Below, one piece after another: positions 11,180 to 20,288 of a DNA stretch of 64,000 bases (positions within the stretch are counted from its first letter, which is position 1; each line of letters begins with the position of its first letter). The stretch comes from Branchipolynoe longqiensis (taxonomy: Eukaryota > Annelida > Polychaeta > Phyllodocida > Polynoidae): positions 77,775,447 to 77,839,446 of the forward strand of contig CM059193.1 in assembly GCA_030323885.1 (NCBI GenBank), written 5' to 3'. Position numbers and translations under genes: made by a program. The notes below the pieces were generated by a model. It was not told the origin of the DNA, did not search any database, and saw nothing but the letters and a program-made list of their open reading frames with translations.

Positions 11180-11536
11180 GTCGTTATCATATAAATCGTT
11201 AGGTGTTATACATGAGGTGTGCGCCCTTCACAGAGTATCTGCAAAATATAAATTAGATCCTTTTAACAGGTAGGGGCTACGACTTGGATTTCAAAACGTC
11301 TTGAAAAAGCAAGACGTTCTGAAAAACCAAGCCAGTCTACATGTAGAAACCAATAGGGGTGACCTGTCACAGTCTGCCACTACTTTAATATTGAAGATGG
11401 AACCTAACAAAATACATCATTAAAATGGTTATAAGTAGCTCTTCAAAGTTCATGTGAAGAAAATGCTCATGTGTATAGTATGTTCATAATATTCAATTAA
11501 AACTACATTAAAATAAAGAGATAATCTTATTTTGCC

Positions 11537-11561
11537 TTACTTTACCCCGCTCGACGTTACC
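11537..11561 (+). repeat. two stray minisatellite units inside the left FB1 arm
   Basis: About 25 bp (TTTACCCCGCTCGACGTTAC core) interrupts the left arm at a point where the right arm reads TTGCCTATAACATTGTG without a break. The same word occurs in the core array at 13272-13295. Confidence 0.8.
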
Positions 11562-11904
11562 CTATAACATTGTGCTGTTTTTATTCTGGAATTAGTCATT
11601 TTTACTGGTGAAACACCATGGCCTATTTAAACAAGTATTTTTCTTAGAATCAAAATCCTGGACATAGTTAATGAGAAATAACCAACAATATGAACAAATC
11701 ATGATGAATAGTATCATATATGCCATTACTCTAATGTACACAGGCAGATGGGTTGTTGTTTTAGCAGTCTACTTACACAAGGATGGCCTCTGGAGCTGGG
11801 TGTGGGTGTTGGGTGTGTGTGGGTGTGGGTGTGTGTGTGGGTGTGGGTGCAAAGTGAGATTTCTCTCTGTGTGGTATATCCACCATGCAGTATATGTGTA
11901 TGTG

Positions 11905-12300
11905 CATATACAGACAGACATATACATGTATATATATATATGCATATACATATATATATGCATATATAGGCATAATTATAGTGATATACACGCATATATG
12001 TGGATATATGTGCATATATATGCATATATACACATATATACATGTATATATGTATATATACACATATATATGCGTATATATACGCATATATAAATATATA
12101 CACATATATATGCATATATACATATATGCGCATATATATGTGCATGTATGTGTATATATGTGTATATATGCACATATATACACATACATACATGTAGGTA
12201 TGTATATACACACATATATACACATATATATATATATGTGTATATATGTGTATATATGGACATCTATATGTGCACATATATATACATATATGTATGGATA
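11905..12300. repeat. TA-rich array of the left FB1 arm
   Basis: Continuous TATATG/CATATA words with scattered CG and GC changes. Mirror copies are at 15340-15735 (right arm) and 55705-56130 (FB2). Open frames here encode only Tyr/Ile/His runs and are not genes. Confidence 0.85.
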
Positions 12301-12494
12301 TACTGGTACTGGTAGTACCCCTATCCTCAAACTTAAAAACAAGGTTTGGCAACAGTCATGGCTCAATGACCATGACCCACATCCCCACTAAGTTTTTCAG
12401 TTAGTCAGTTTACAGATGCATCCCCACCCTAGCTTCTTTGTGTTGGTGTAACCCTGCCAGCCATATAGACCAGGTTAGTGGTAGTCATGCATAG

Positions 12495-12546
12495 TAACAG
12501 GTCCAAGGCCTATTATAGCTGTATCCTATTGATTGATTGATTGATG
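12495..12546 (+). mobile_element. LINE 3' stub with (ATTG)n tail
   Basis: AGTAACAGGTCCAAGGCC to TGTATCCTATTGATTGATTG is present in the left arm only. The right arm reads through the empty site GTCATGCATGGTTGCCCC. The same LINE end occurs reversed near 33540-33615. Tails of this kind are typical of CR1/L2-type LINEs. Confidence 0.7.
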
Positions 12547-12842
12547 GTTGCCCCAGCTGACACCTCCCCCCCCACCCCAACCACACACACAAAGTAAAAC
12601 AATACCCACACAGCAACACTGGTCTGCAATCCACACCCCCACCAGCCCCTCTAGCCACACCATGCTTGTCAATGATGATGTGGTGATATTTATTTAAATT
12701 TTATTTTATTAATATTTAAATTGATTTATTTATTATCCTTACTTTTAATTTGTTTTTCAGATTATTTCTATCCATACTGTTTGCTCATTATTCACATGCT
12801 GTCAGGACCTCCCACCAATTGGACCCTTCTGCTTTTAGCATT

Positions 12843-12910
12843 TCCTCTGTAGCTCAGATGGCAGAGTGTTGGTCTCAAGATCAGAGGGTAACCGGTTCCA
12901 ATCTTGGAAC
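12843..12910 (+). other. tRNA-like sequence in the left FB1 arm
   Basis: CTGTAGCTCAGATGGCAGAG resembles the A box and D arm, and AACCGGTTCCAATCTTGGA resembles the B box and T arm. The anticodon stem is poorly formed, so this is a tRNA-like relic or a Pol III box rather than a working tRNA. Mirror copies: 14773-14843 and 54764-54838. Confidence 0.6.
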
Positions 12911-12985
12911 TGCAATACTTTTTTTTAAAAGAATGTCATACTACTTTTTTTTGTAATGTATAATTATATCAATATTAATAAATAT

Positions 12986-14700
12986 GCCTTTACCTAACTC
13001 GACATTGCTCGACGTTATCTGACTGGGCTCTACTTTACCTGGCTCAGGTTTACCCGGCTCAGGTTTACCCGGCTCAGGTTTACCCGGCTCTGCTTTACAC
13101 GGCTCTGCTTTACCCGGATCAGCTTTACCCAGGTCAATTTTACCCGACTCGTCTTCACCTGACTCGACTTCACCCCACCCGACTTCACTCGACCCGACTT
13201 CACCTGACCTGACTTCACCTGACCCGAGTTCACCCAACCCGAGTTCACCCGACATGACTTTACCCGACTACACTTTACCCCGCTCGACGTTACCCACCTC
13301 GACGTTACCCGCCTTGATGTTACCCACCGCGACGTTACATGCCTCGACGTTACCCGGCTTGACGTTACATGCCTCGATGTTACCTGCCTCGACGTTACCC
13401 GCCTCGACGTTACCTGCCTCGACCATACCCGCCTCGACCTTACCGGCCTCGACATTACTGGCCTCGACGTTACCCGCCTCGACGTTACCCGCTTCGACGC
13501 TACCCGCCTCGATGTTACCCGCCTCGATGTTACCCGCCTCAACGTTACCCGCCTCGATGTTACCCGCCTTGACATTACCCGCCTCGATATTACCCGCCTC
13601 GACGTTTCACGCCTCAACGTTACCCACCTCAACGTTACCCGCCTCGACGTTACCCGGCTCGACGTTACCCGTCTCGACGTTACCCGCCTTGACGTTACCC
13701 GCCTCGACGTTACCCGCCTCGATGTTACCCGCCTAGACGTTACCCGCCTCGACGTTACCCGCCTCGACGTTACCCACCTCGACGTTACCCGCCTCGACCT
13801 TACCCGCCTCGACGTTACCCGCCTCGACGTTACCCGCCTCGACGTTACCCGCCTCGACATTACCCGCCTCGACGTTACCCGCCTCGACGTTACATGCCTC
13901 GACATTAGCCGCCTCAACGTTACCCGCCTCGACGTTACCCGCCTCGACGTTACCCGCCTCGACGTTACTCGCCTCGATATTACCCGCCTTGACGCTACCC
14001 ACCTCGATGTTACCCGCCTCAATGTTACCTGCCTCGATGTTACCCGCCTCGACGTTACCCGCCTCAACGTTACCTGCCTCAACATTACCCGCCCCAACGT
14101 AAAGTCCAGGTGGGTAACATCAGGTCGGGGAATGTTGGGTCGGGTATACTCGTGTCAGGTAAACTCGGGTCAGATAAAGTTTGCTGAGGTAAAGTCGGGT
14201 CGGGTAAAGTGTGGTCAGGTAAAGTGTGGTCGGGTAAAGTGTGGTCGGGTAAAGTTGGGTCGGGTAAACTCGGGTCAGGTAAACTCGGGTCAGGTAAAGT
14301 GAGGTGAGGTAAAGTCAGGCCGGGTAAAGTGTGGCCGGGTAAAGTGTGGTCGGGTAAAGTGTGGTCGGGTGAACTCAGGTCGGGTGAAGTCGGGTCGGGT
14401 AAAGTTGGGTCAGGTAAAGTCGGGTTGGGTAAAGTTGGGTCGGGTAACGTTTAGGCGGGTAACGTCGAGGTGGGTAATGTCGAGGTGGGAAACATTGAGG
14501 TGGGTAACGTTGAGGTGGGTAACATCGAGACGGGTCACGTCGAGCCAGGTAACATCGAGGCGGGTCACATCGAGCCGGGTAAAGTCGAGGCGGGTAACGT
14601 CAAGTCGAGCCGGGGTAAACTCGAACCGGGGTAAAGTCGAGCTGGGCTAAAGTCGACCCGGGGTAAAGTCGACCCGGGGTAAAGTCGAGCCCGGTAAATT
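12986..14700. repeat. 15-bp minisatellite core of FB1 with strand switch
   Basis: The unit is GACGTTACCCGCCTC and variants. Domains: TTTACCCGGCTC type (about 12990-13130), TTCACCCGACC type (13130-13260), GTTACCCGCCTC type (13265-14095); then, on the opposite strand, AAAGTCGGGTC type (14150-14450), AACGTCGAGGC type (14440-14600) and AAAGTCGAGCC type (14600-14700). Because the unit is 15 bp, all frames stay open as pentapeptide repeats (for example 13030-14097 minus, 13254-13736 plus). I regard these frames as non-coding. Confidence 0.9.
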
Positions 14701-14772
14701 TGACTAATATTAATATAATTATGCATTTAAAAAAAAAATTATTAAGACATTCTTTACAAAAAAAGTATTCTA

Positions 14773-14843
14773 GTTCCAAGATTCGAACCAGTTACCCTCT
14801 GATCTTGAGACCAACACTCTGCCATCTGAGCTATAGAGGAACT
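14773..14843 (-). other. tRNA-like sequence in the right FB1 arm
   Basis: Inverted copy of the left-arm box. Its B-box sequence, GGTTCGAATCTTGGA, is closer to consensus than the left copy. Confidence 0.6.
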
Positions 14844-15339
14844 GCTAATCCCAGAGTGGTCCAATTGGTGGCAGAATGCTGGGAGGTCCTGACAGCATGT
14901 GAATAATGAGCAAACAATATGGATAGAAATAATCTGAAAAAAATTAAAAAGTAAGGATAATAAATAAATCAATTTAAATAAAAAATAAAATTAAAATAAA
15001 TATCACCACATCATCATTGACCAGCATGGTGTGGCTACAAGTGGGCTGGTGGGGGTGTGGATGGCAGACCAGTGTTGCTGTGTGGCTATTGTCTTACTTT
15101 GTGTGTGTGGGTGGTGGGGGAGGTGTCAGGTGGGGCAACCATGCATGACTACCACTAACCTGGTCTATATGGCTGACAGGGTGACACCAACACAAAGAAG
15201 CTAGGGTGGGGATGCATCTGTAAACTGACTAACTGAAAAACTTAGTGGGGATGTGGGTCATGGTCATTGAGCCATGACTGCTGCCAAACCTTGTTTTTAA
15301 GTTTGAGGATAGGGGTACTACCAGTACCAGTATATCCAT

Positions 15340-15735
15340 ACATCCATACATTTATGTATATATATGCACATATATATGCACATATAGATGCCCATATATA
15401 CATGTATATATGTGTATATATGTGTGTATATACATACCTACATGTATGTATGTGTATATATGTGCAAACATACACATATATATGTGTATATATATATATA
15501 TGCATATATATGTGTATATATGCTTATATATGCGTATATATGCATATATATGCGTATATATATACGCATATGTATGTGTATATGTACATATCTACATGTA
15601 TATATGTGTACATATTCATGTAAATGCACATATATGCACATATATGCGTGTATATCACTATATCTTTATAATTATGCCTATATATGCATATATATATATA
15701 TATATGCATGTATATATATACATGTATATTCTGTC
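15340..15735. repeat. TA-rich array of the right FB1 arm
   Basis: Mirror image of 11905-12300, with local length differences. Confidence 0.85.
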
Positions 15736-16333
15736 TGTATATGCACATACACATATTGTATGGTGGATATACCACACAGAGAGAAATCCCACTTTTCACC
15801 CACACCCACACCCACACCCAACCCACACCCACACCCAACTCCAGTGGCCATCCTTGTGTAGTAGACTGCTAAAACAACAACCCATCTGCCTGTGTACATT
15901 AGAGTAATGGCATATATGATGCTATTCATCATGATTTGTTCATATTGTTGGTTATTTCTCATTAACTATGTCCAGGATTTTGATTCTAAGAAAAATACTG
16001 GTTTAAATAGACCATGGTGTTTCACCAGTAAAAATGACTAATTCCAGAATAAAAACAGCACAATGTTATAGGCAAAATAAGATTATCTCTTTATTTTAAT
16101 GTAGTTTTAATTGAATATTATGAACATACTATAGACAGGAGCATTTTCTTCATAGAAACTTTGAAGAGCTACTTATAGCCATTTTAATGATGTATTTTGT
16201 TAGGTTCAATCCTCAATATTAAAGTAGTGGCAGACTGTGACAGGTCACCCCTATTTGTTTCTATATGTAAACTGTCTTGGTTTTTCAAAACGTTTTGATT
16301 TTTCAAGACGTTTTGAAATCCAAGACGTGGCCT

Positions 16334-18865
16334 CTACCTGTTTAAGTATGTTACGTTGATGTTGTAGTTTTGTAACCTCATACGCATTCTTTGCATCCTG
16401 GCTGACAACTCATGGATAGACTTAAGCATAATATTAACCAGGGGTTTATGATCAGATTCTATAGTTATCTCATTGCCATGAATAAAATCATGAAATTTCT
16501 TACATCCAAAACAAATAGCCAGTAATTCTTTTTCTATTACTGCATAGCTAATTTGAGTGCTATCTAATGCCTTGGAGGCCATTGCAACCGGTAATCCACT
16601 TTGGAATAGTGTAGCCCCTAGTCCATATTTAGAAGCATCTACTTGGATTACAATTTTTTCTTTTATATCAAAATATCGCAAAATGGGTGCCCTAGTGAGA
16701 ACCCCTTTTAACTCCCGAAATGCCATTTCTTGCGCTTCGTTCCAGTGCCATGCCACATCTTTTTTTATTACCGTCCTTAAGGGTTTTGTTATTTCTGCCA
16801 TGTTCGGAATAAATTTGCTAACATATCCCACCATTCCCAGGAAACGTTGTACAGCTGCTTTATCCGATGGAATTGGTATTTCCACGATTGCTTGTACTCT
16901 GTCAGCACTTGGTTTCAGACCTTGTGAGGTAACTTCATGACCCACGTATTGAACACTAGTTTTGCAAATCTTTGACTTTTTCGGGTTAAACTTTAGGTGA
17001 ACTTCCTCTGCCCGCCTTAAGACTGCTTCTAGGCGAACATTATGCTCCTGAACAGTGACCCCGTGAACTAATATATCATCTGATATCACATGAACCCCAG
17101 GCAATCCTATCAAAATGTCATTCATTTTCTGAATGAAAATATCCCCTGCAGTTTTGATGCCGAAAGGCAAACGTGTATATCTGAACCTCCCCCATGGTGT
17201 ATTGAATGTACATAATTTAGAACTAACCTCATCCAATTCGATTTGCCAATACCCGCTATTAGCATCTAACACTGAGAAAATTCTAGCTCCATGTAAATTT
17301 GCGATTACTTCCTCTACAGTGCGTACAGGGTACGGGCTTCGTAAAATTGCCCTGTTTAATTTGGTCAGGTCAAGGCAGATCCTGAGTTTGTTAGGCTTGC
17401 GAACAATTGTGATGGAATTCACCCATGGGGTCGGTTCGTCCTGTTTGACTATCACCCCTAAATCTAACATTCTGTCCAATTCTATTTTTACATCATTAAC
17501 AATAGCCAAAGGTATTCTACGTGGTGGGTCAACAACAGGTGGTACAGTGTCATCAATGTATATCTTTGCATTTACTTTAATTGAGCCTAAGCCTTTAAAA
17601 ACATTAGAATATTTCTGTACCAGGTTGTTTGCTTCCACATCAGGTACTTTGTCCACAGTGTCAAGGCGTGCCAACAGACCTAAACGTACACATGCCTTTT
17701 TTCCTAGGATGGCACTCCCTTCATCAGTTACTTGAAAGAGTAACTTATTACCGTCTAGGCTAAGTGTAGTCACACCTGCAGGCTTGATTCTGTCACCATT
17801 ATAAGTTATTAAGTGACACTTGGATGGGGTCAAACTCTCCTTACATATCCTGGTGTACGTTACCAGAGGCAATATATTGGCTTCAGAGCCTGTGTCCAAT
17901 TTAAAAGATATTTCTTGACCGTTGACACTGAAAGTGGCATACCACAGGTCATTATCCTCGACCCCCTCATGGTGAATAGCTCCCATGAACAAGTCGTAAC
18001 CGTCCTCCGTCTCTCTTGGTATATTCTCATCCACGCCTCCACTATCACAATCTGGATCCACTTCAATCTGATAAACCGGCATATTCCGCTGTTGACCTTT
18101 CTGTTGACGGCATACCTTGATGAAGTGTCCCACCTTGTGGCACCCCGCACATTCCTTCCCTCTTGCTAGGCAGGCACCTCTCGGATGGTTGTATCCACAT
18201 TGGCCACAACGTGTAACCATGGAACTCTGTTGAAGACGACTTGTTGATGGTCGTATCCATGGAGATGTTCTTTCAACTGGTCCCCCGCGCCTGGCCTGTC
18301 TCATAGACATCACATCAACCTGTAGATTACTGTTACTACTGATCTGCGCAGCCTTGTTTTCACTTAAGTGGCACAATTGAATACACTCTTCTAATGACAA
18401 TTTAGGTGACTGCAACAATTTGTTCCGTAAATCATTGTCTTTCACAACGCCGACAATGCGATCACATAATAACGAAGACTCTAGCGTCTTGTAGCAACAA
18501 AATTGTATCCGGTGCTTTAGCTCTCTTATGTAGGTGTCCATATTTTCAGAAGTCTGATTAAACGTATTAAATTCATATCTTACTACTGTTATATTTGTTT
18601 TACCTTCGCAATACTTGGTAAATGCAGCTATTAACGGTGCTAACTTGTCCTTATCCGCATTCTCAAACTCAAAAGTTCTATAAATTTTCTGGGCGTCTCC
18701 TCCAGCGACATGCAGAAACATGCAGCATTGGATTTTGTCTGTCTTTGTAGCCACTCCCGCAGCCGTTGCATATATATCGTATGATTGAATCCAAGATCTC
18801 CAATTGATAGCCATGTGTTCATCCAAGATTAATGGCCCCGGGGGTTTTAATCCATGCAAAGCCAT
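16334..18865 (-). CDS. Gypsy A gag-pol (gag, protease, RT, RNase H)
   Basis: An 843-codon frame in one piece, from an ATG 31 nt after the 5' LTR. Gag is about residues 1-200. Two zinc knuckles follow (CGQCGYNHPRGAC, 220-232; CAGCHKVGHFIKVC, 239-252). The aspartic protease motif is FKLDTGSEAN (D324). Reverse transcriptase is about 480-650, with RLPFGIKTA and the catalytic HVISDDILV (594-600). RNase H is about 735-840, with QVDASKYGLGA, EKELLAI and SDHKPL. The frame enters the foldback element just after NINVTYL (16341), so the final codons belong to that insertion. Gag and pol share one frame, with no shift visible. No internal stop was found, unlike Gypsy B. Confidence 0.92.
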   Translation of the reverse strand: MALHGLKPPGPLILDEHMAINWRSWIQSYDIYATAAGVATKTDKIQCCMFLHVAGGDAQKIYRTFEFENADKDKLAPLIAAFTKYCEGKTNITVVRYEFNTFNQTSENMDTYIRELKHRIQFCCYKTLESSLLCDRIVGVVKDNDLRNKLLQSPKLSLEECIQLCHLSENKAAQISSNSNLQVDVMSMRQARRGGPVERTSPWIRPSTSRLQQSSMVTRCGQCGYNHPRGACLARGKECAGCHKVGHFIKVCRQQKGQQRNMPVYQIEVDPDCDSGGVDENIPRETEDGYDLFMGAIHHEGVEDNDLWYATFSVNGQEISFKLDTGSEANILPLVTYTRICKESLTPSKCHLITYNGDRIKPAGVTTLSLDGNKLLFQVTDEGSAILGKKACVRLGLLARLDTVDKVPDVEANNLVQKYSNVFKGLGSIKVNAKIYIDDTVPPVVDPPRRIPLAIVNDVKIELDRMLDLGVIVKQDEPTPWVNSITIVRKPNKLRICLDLTKLNRAILRSPYPVRTVEEVIANLHGARIFSVLDANSGYWQIELDEVSSKLCTFNTPWGRFRYTRLPFGIKTAGDIFIQKMNDILIGLPGVHVISDDILVHGVTVQEHNVRLEAVLRRAEEVHLKFNPKKSKICKTSVQYVGHEVTSQGLKPSADRVQAIVEIPIPSDKAAVQRFLGMVGYVSKFIPNMAEITKPLRTVIKKDVAWHWNEAQEMAFRELKGVLTRAPILRYFDIKEKIVIQVDASKYGLGATLFQSGLPVAMASKALDSTQISYAVIEKELLAICFGCKKFHDFIHGNEITIESDHKPLVNIMLKSIHELSARMQRMRMRLQNYNINVTYLNR

Positions 18866-18877
18866 CGTGAAGATCCA

Positions 18878-18896
18878 CCCGTACTATCTGACACCA
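18878..18896 (-). promoter_or_regulatory. primer binding site of Gypsy A
   Basis: TGGTGTCAGATAGTACGGG directly abuts the 5' LTR on the minus strand. The first nine bases are shared with the primer sites of the TRIM-like element (near 8866) and Gypsy B (near 49136). The match suggests priming by a tRNA ending in CTGACACCA, such as a Leu tRNA (inference). Confidence 0.7.
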
Positions 18897-19013
18897 TGTA
18901 AAGGACGTCCTAACACCGTGAGTTCTGTAACATAACTGTCTTTATTTGGAATGGATGCTTGTGACGTCACACGGTCTTAGATCGGGGGTGTTCGGATACA
19001 TACATACATTACA
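18897..19013 (-). repeat. 5' LTR of Gypsy A
   Basis: 117 bp, TG to CA, matching 9005-9119 with a handful of differences. Confidence 0.88.
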
Positions 19014-19045
19014 GTCTAGACATCTATTACGCATATATCACACCG

Positions 19046-19401
19046 GCGGCCCCTACCATCAGGCGTTTAATGAGACAACCTCAGAATGCCCCACTGGCAC
19101 CTCCCAAGGGCTCTCCAATCACCGCTCAACAGCCGGCGCAGCGCAGCCAGCCCCCCTGGTTCGGTGTGCCCCAGTGCCTACCAGGCTAGTCCAATGCTCA
19201 GAACCTCCGCCTGACGAGCCCCCACCACCCCCAGCACTTACACCGACAACACAAGCACAGCAAACGGCTTCAGCGCTGGCAGAGTTACTACTAGACGGGT
19301 CCGCAGCATTCAAGAAACCGGCAGGTACAAAAATACAACCTCACCTCTTTATTACTAGGGGCGATGCTTGTAGGCCAATAGCTATGGGTGTGGCCTCCTG
19401 A
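19046..19401 (+). pseudogene. DIRS-like element 1: gag-like, proline-rich fragment
   Basis: A proline-rich frame including PPPDEPPPPPALTPTTQ, then ASALAELLLDGSAAFKKPAG, continuing the reading interrupted at 7943 by the LTR elements. I recognise no catalytic domain. The gag assignment rests on position upstream of the RNase H and recombinase pieces and on composition. Confidence 0.45.
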
Positions 19402-19739
19402 GTAGTATAGGAGGGTTCTTTTGAGCGTAACATTACATAATCCTGGCTCTGAGAGAGTCCATTGACCTTAAATGCCCCCTCTGAGAGTCCATTGACCTTA
19501 GATGACCCCTTCTGAGAGCATCCATGCATGTCGAAGGGGTTGTTTGTCCTTAGATGACCAGTTTGTCCTTAGATGACCTACTTTAGGTATTGTTATTATG
19601 CGATGATGCGTATGGTTGTGTGTGTGTGTGCATTTCCCCGAATCCCCCCCCCACTGAAAACCTGAAGCAGTGAGTGTAATGTAATAATCAATACATACAA
19701 TCTCATCTCCCAGCAAGTACTTGAGTCCGGTAGGGGCAG
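19402..19739. other. short direct repeats inside DIRS-like element 1
   Basis: TGAGAGTCCATTGACCTTA occurs twice (about 19449-19502) and GTTTGTCCTTAGATGACC twice (19550-19580). No coding sequence is readable. Confidence 0.5.
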
Positions 19740-19920
19740 GGACTCTGTGTTATGTGCATTAGCAAGGCAGATTTGGCTCATCTCCGCTACCAAAAGTTGC
19801 AACATTAAGATTTTACATAAGGCAGGAAAATCACTGGTTCTCGCTGACAATTTAAGTAGAATGCCACATAAGCAACAAGCTAAAGATGCTGCTCTGACTG
19901 AGTGCTCTAAATGTCAACTT
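19740..19920 (+). pseudogene. DIRS-like element 1: RNase H C-terminal fragment
   Basis: The frame reads DSVLCALARQIWLISATKSC then ILHKAGKSLVLADNLSRMP. The H-x-x-G-x-x-N-x-x-A-D-x-L-S-R-like end is typical of RNase H in DIRS/Gypsy pol proteins. The upstream RT is missing. Confidence 0.6.
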
Positions 19921-20149
19921 AAAAGAATAACTGTAAATTTCTCATTAAAAAATGTAGATTTTTTTTGGGTCCATTTGTTGCTTAAGCAGGGGAAATTTCA
20001 GTCATAGACGACTGGTCTTCCTCATTCCACTGCTGGTCGATAGAAAGCCCGAGCCTACACTTTTACCGACCCACAGGATTTTAAACCTCCCACACCACAT
20101 AGACATGGTATGAGAGCAACCGGCCTTTGATGACGCTGTAAGTTATACA

Positions 20150-20275
20150 CAGCGGTGGAAATCCAAATTGGCAGAGTTGGGGGCATGGGGAATCGAACCG
20201 CCAACACTCAGATTAGGAGTCTGACCTAGAAAAAAGTCAGACACTCTAACCACTCCGCCACAGAGAACGTCACAA
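20150..20275 (-). mobile_element. tRNA-like SINE fragment (third type)
   Basis: On the minus strand it reads TGGCGGAGTGGTTAGAGTGT followed by GGCGGTTCGATTCCCC, an A-box/B-box pair with tRNA spacing. It is a single short copy, so a lone tRNA pseudogene is also possible. Confidence 0.45.
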
Positions 20276-20288
20276 TATAGATACAAAC

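Larger units (their letters stand above)
11267..16340. mobile_element. 5.07-kb foldback (long inverted repeat) element FB1
   Basis: The ends are inverted copies (CAGGTAGGGGCTACGACTTG against CAGGTAGAGGCCACGTCTTG) and TTTAA flanks the element at 11262-11266 and 16341-16345. The arms (11267-12985 and 14700-16340) are nearly identical for their whole length and hold, in mirror order, a unique 600-bp segment, a GTGTGGGTGT block, a TA-rich array, a unique block and a tRNA-like box. The core, 12986-14700, is a 15-bp minisatellite that flips strand near 14097. There is no transposase. It interrupts the pol gene of Gypsy A. Confidence 0.9.
9005..19013 (-). mobile_element. Gypsy-type LTR retrotransposon A, containing a foldback element
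   Basis: LTRs at 9005-9119 (115 bp) and 18897-19013 (117 bp) both run TGTAA to TTACA. Target duplication GTCT is present at 9001-9004 and 19014-19017. The gag-pol order on the minus strand is gag, zinc knuckles, protease, RT, RNase H, then integrase. The pol frame is broken between RNase H and integrase by the 5.07-kb foldback element at 11267-16340. By eye the LTRs differ at about seven positions plus a 2-nt indel, so this is not a fresh insertion. It is nested in the 5' LTR of the TRIM-like element. Confidence 0.9.
7944..19042 (-). mobile_element. short non-autonomous LTR element (TRIM-like), split by Gypsy A
   Basis: The 3' LTR is 7944-8126. The 5' LTR is 8867-9004 plus 19018-19042, separated by the Gypsy A insertion. 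On the minus strand the LTR starts TGTGATATATGCG and ends in TTCACA. A primer site TGGTGTCAGATGTGG abuts the 5' LTR at 8866, and a polypurine tract TTTGAGGGGGGA abuts the 3' LTR at 8127. The internal region is only about 740 bp and has no pol domain. Target duplication CCGG(T/C) flanks the whole. GACATCTA/GACGTCTA units vary in number between the LTRs. Confidence 0.75.

Noticed and set aside
11726..12391. ORFs of 140-208 codons rich in Tyr, Ile and His
   Set aside because: Translations of a TATATG/CATATA array; the same frames recur at 15267-15907 and 55759-56268.
13030..14097. 355-codon minus-strand ORF rich in VTSRR repeats, and similar TLPAS / GNVEA frames
   Set aside because: These are translations of a 15-bp minisatellite; a unit of five codons without stops keeps every frame open. 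No start context, no non-repeat domain.
12986..14700. TTACCC words suggesting interstitial telomere repeats
   Set aside because: The period is 15 bp with GCCTCGACG between, not a 6-bp telomere unit; no TTAGGG/CCCTAA run is present.
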